Origin: Winogradskyella ursingii
Lineage (GTDB): Bacteria > Bacteroidota > Bacteroidia > Flavobacteriales > Flavobacteriaceae
Reading direction: 5' to 3'
Length of the DNA stretch: 64,000 nucleotides
Assembly: GCF_013403975.1 (NCBI RefSeq)
Contig: NZ_JABFDH010000005.1
Span: 1-64,000 of the forward strand
Every line of letters starts with the position of its first letter. Position 1 is the stretch's first letter. Positions 63,722 to 64,000 of this stretch are shown here, one piece after another. The position numbers and the translations under genes are program-made. The notes under the pieces were generated by a model. It was not told where the DNA came from and searched no databases. It saw nothing but the letters and a program-made list of their open reading frames with translations.

Positions 63722-64000
63722 TTAAACATGCTGGTCAATCAATATGGCATTACCATCTGGGTCTAAAATCACAAAACTTGCAGGGCCAGAATCGCTACTA
63801 GTGTCAATTTCACTGGCAAATGTAACATCATGGTTTTTTAAATGCTTTTGAATATCTCTCACATCATCAAAATTTTCAAGAGTATTGGCATCCTGATCCC
63901 AACCGGGATTAAAAGTTAGAATGTTATTGTCAAACATTCCTTGAAATAAACCAATTAAGGTCGATTCGTTTTTCATGATGAGGTAATTTTTCTCTAATTG
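63722..64000 (-). CDS. VOC family (glyoxalase-like) protein, 5' end cut by the window edge
   Basis: The frame is open to the last base (reading inwards QLEKNYLIMKNE), so the ATG at 63976 is internal, not a start. Visible portion 92 residues: GLFQGMFDNNILTFNPGWD and ILDPDGNAILIDQHV; the ILDPDGN closing strand with Gly and the GLFQGMF block are typical of VOC proteins. Metal ligands cannot be checked in the missing half. It lies downstream of nothing obvious and precedes the DUF4287 gene on the same strand. Confidence 0.8.
   Translation of the reverse strand, partial: QLEKNYLIMKNESTLIGLFQGMFDNNILTFNPGWDQDANTLENFDDVRDIQKHLKNHDVTFASEIDTSSDSGPASFVILDPDGNAILIDQHV

Noticed and set aside
1-64000. 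CRISPR array, tRNA or rRNA
   Set aside because: No regularly spaced short repeats and no cloverleaf or rRNA-like sequence were recognised; repeats found are inside coding genes or are REP-like.

Overview
The window looks like chromosomal DNA of a marine-type member of the Flavobacteriaceae (Bacteroidota). The reasons are: AT-rich sequence; almost no Shine-Dalgarno sites; promoters with the Bacteroidota -7 box TAnnTTTG; type IX secretion (T9SS) sorting domains of type A and type B; PorP/SprF-like and PorE-like envelope proteins; a TonB-dependent receptor with a carboxypeptidase-regulatory plug; and the cinA-rpmB-rpmG-DUF4295-ftsY-rimO order. I saw no rRNA, tRNA, CRISPR array, transposase or prophage genes. 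Species cannot be fixed from this sequence alone.

Layout. 1-5.9 kb: the 3' part of a very large repeat adhesin with a gliding-type (type B) C-terminal domain, followed by a PorP/SprF-like barrel and a PorE-like OmpA protein; together they form a T9SS adhesin module. 5.9-9.6 kb: idi, a pterin synthase, a small conserved protein, a DUF4369 lipoprotein and a DUF819 transporter-like protein. 9.6-11.5 kb: a compact five-gene operon (SPFH/band-7 protein, glycine-zipper membrane peptide, DUF4177 peptide, membrane protein with a PH-like tail, Arc/MetJ-type DNA-binding protein); three of these genes are under 60 codons. 11.5-13.2 kb: a hydrolase flanked by two candidate small RNAs. 13.2-17 kb: AlkB, a VanX-type dipeptidase, and an MFS/DoxX/CarboxypepD-like operon. 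17.1-18.6 kb: a DUF6249 gene divergent from an ECF sigma factor and its putative membrane anti-sigma; both sides carry the same ECF-type promoter. 18.7-26.3 kb: DEAD-box helicase, rlmF, MOSC protein, pyruvate carboxylase and a conserved unknown.

26.3-32.2 kb: a 1,893-residue beta-helix surface protein secreted by T9SS, with an 864-bp internal near-identical duplication. 32.4-37.7 kb: Crp/Fnr regulator, htpG and an S9 peptidase. 37.9-41.3 kb: a FabH paralogue, an unknown protein, an AraC regulator and a cupin. 41.7-46 kb: TonB-dependent receptor (whose promoter resembles the ECF promoters at 17.6 kb), CoA-binding protein, sodium/solute symporter. 46.1-52.4 kb: sortilin-type T9SS protein, recR, glycosyltransferase, E2 acyltransferase. 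52.6-57.6 kb: exonuclease, FAH hydrolase, Hpt protein, cinA, rpmB, rpmG, DUF4295, ftsY. 57.7-64 kb: amidase lipoprotein, serine hydrolase, rimO, M23 peptidase, DUF4287 protein, and a VOC protein running off the end.

The parts most likely to hold something undescribed are the SPFH-to-Arc micro-operon, the ECF circuit that may link 17.6 kb to the receptor at 44 kb, and several intergenic hairpin/RNA elements that share a TTGGTTA-type tract just before an intrinsic terminator. These are inferences from sequence reading; no database search was run.
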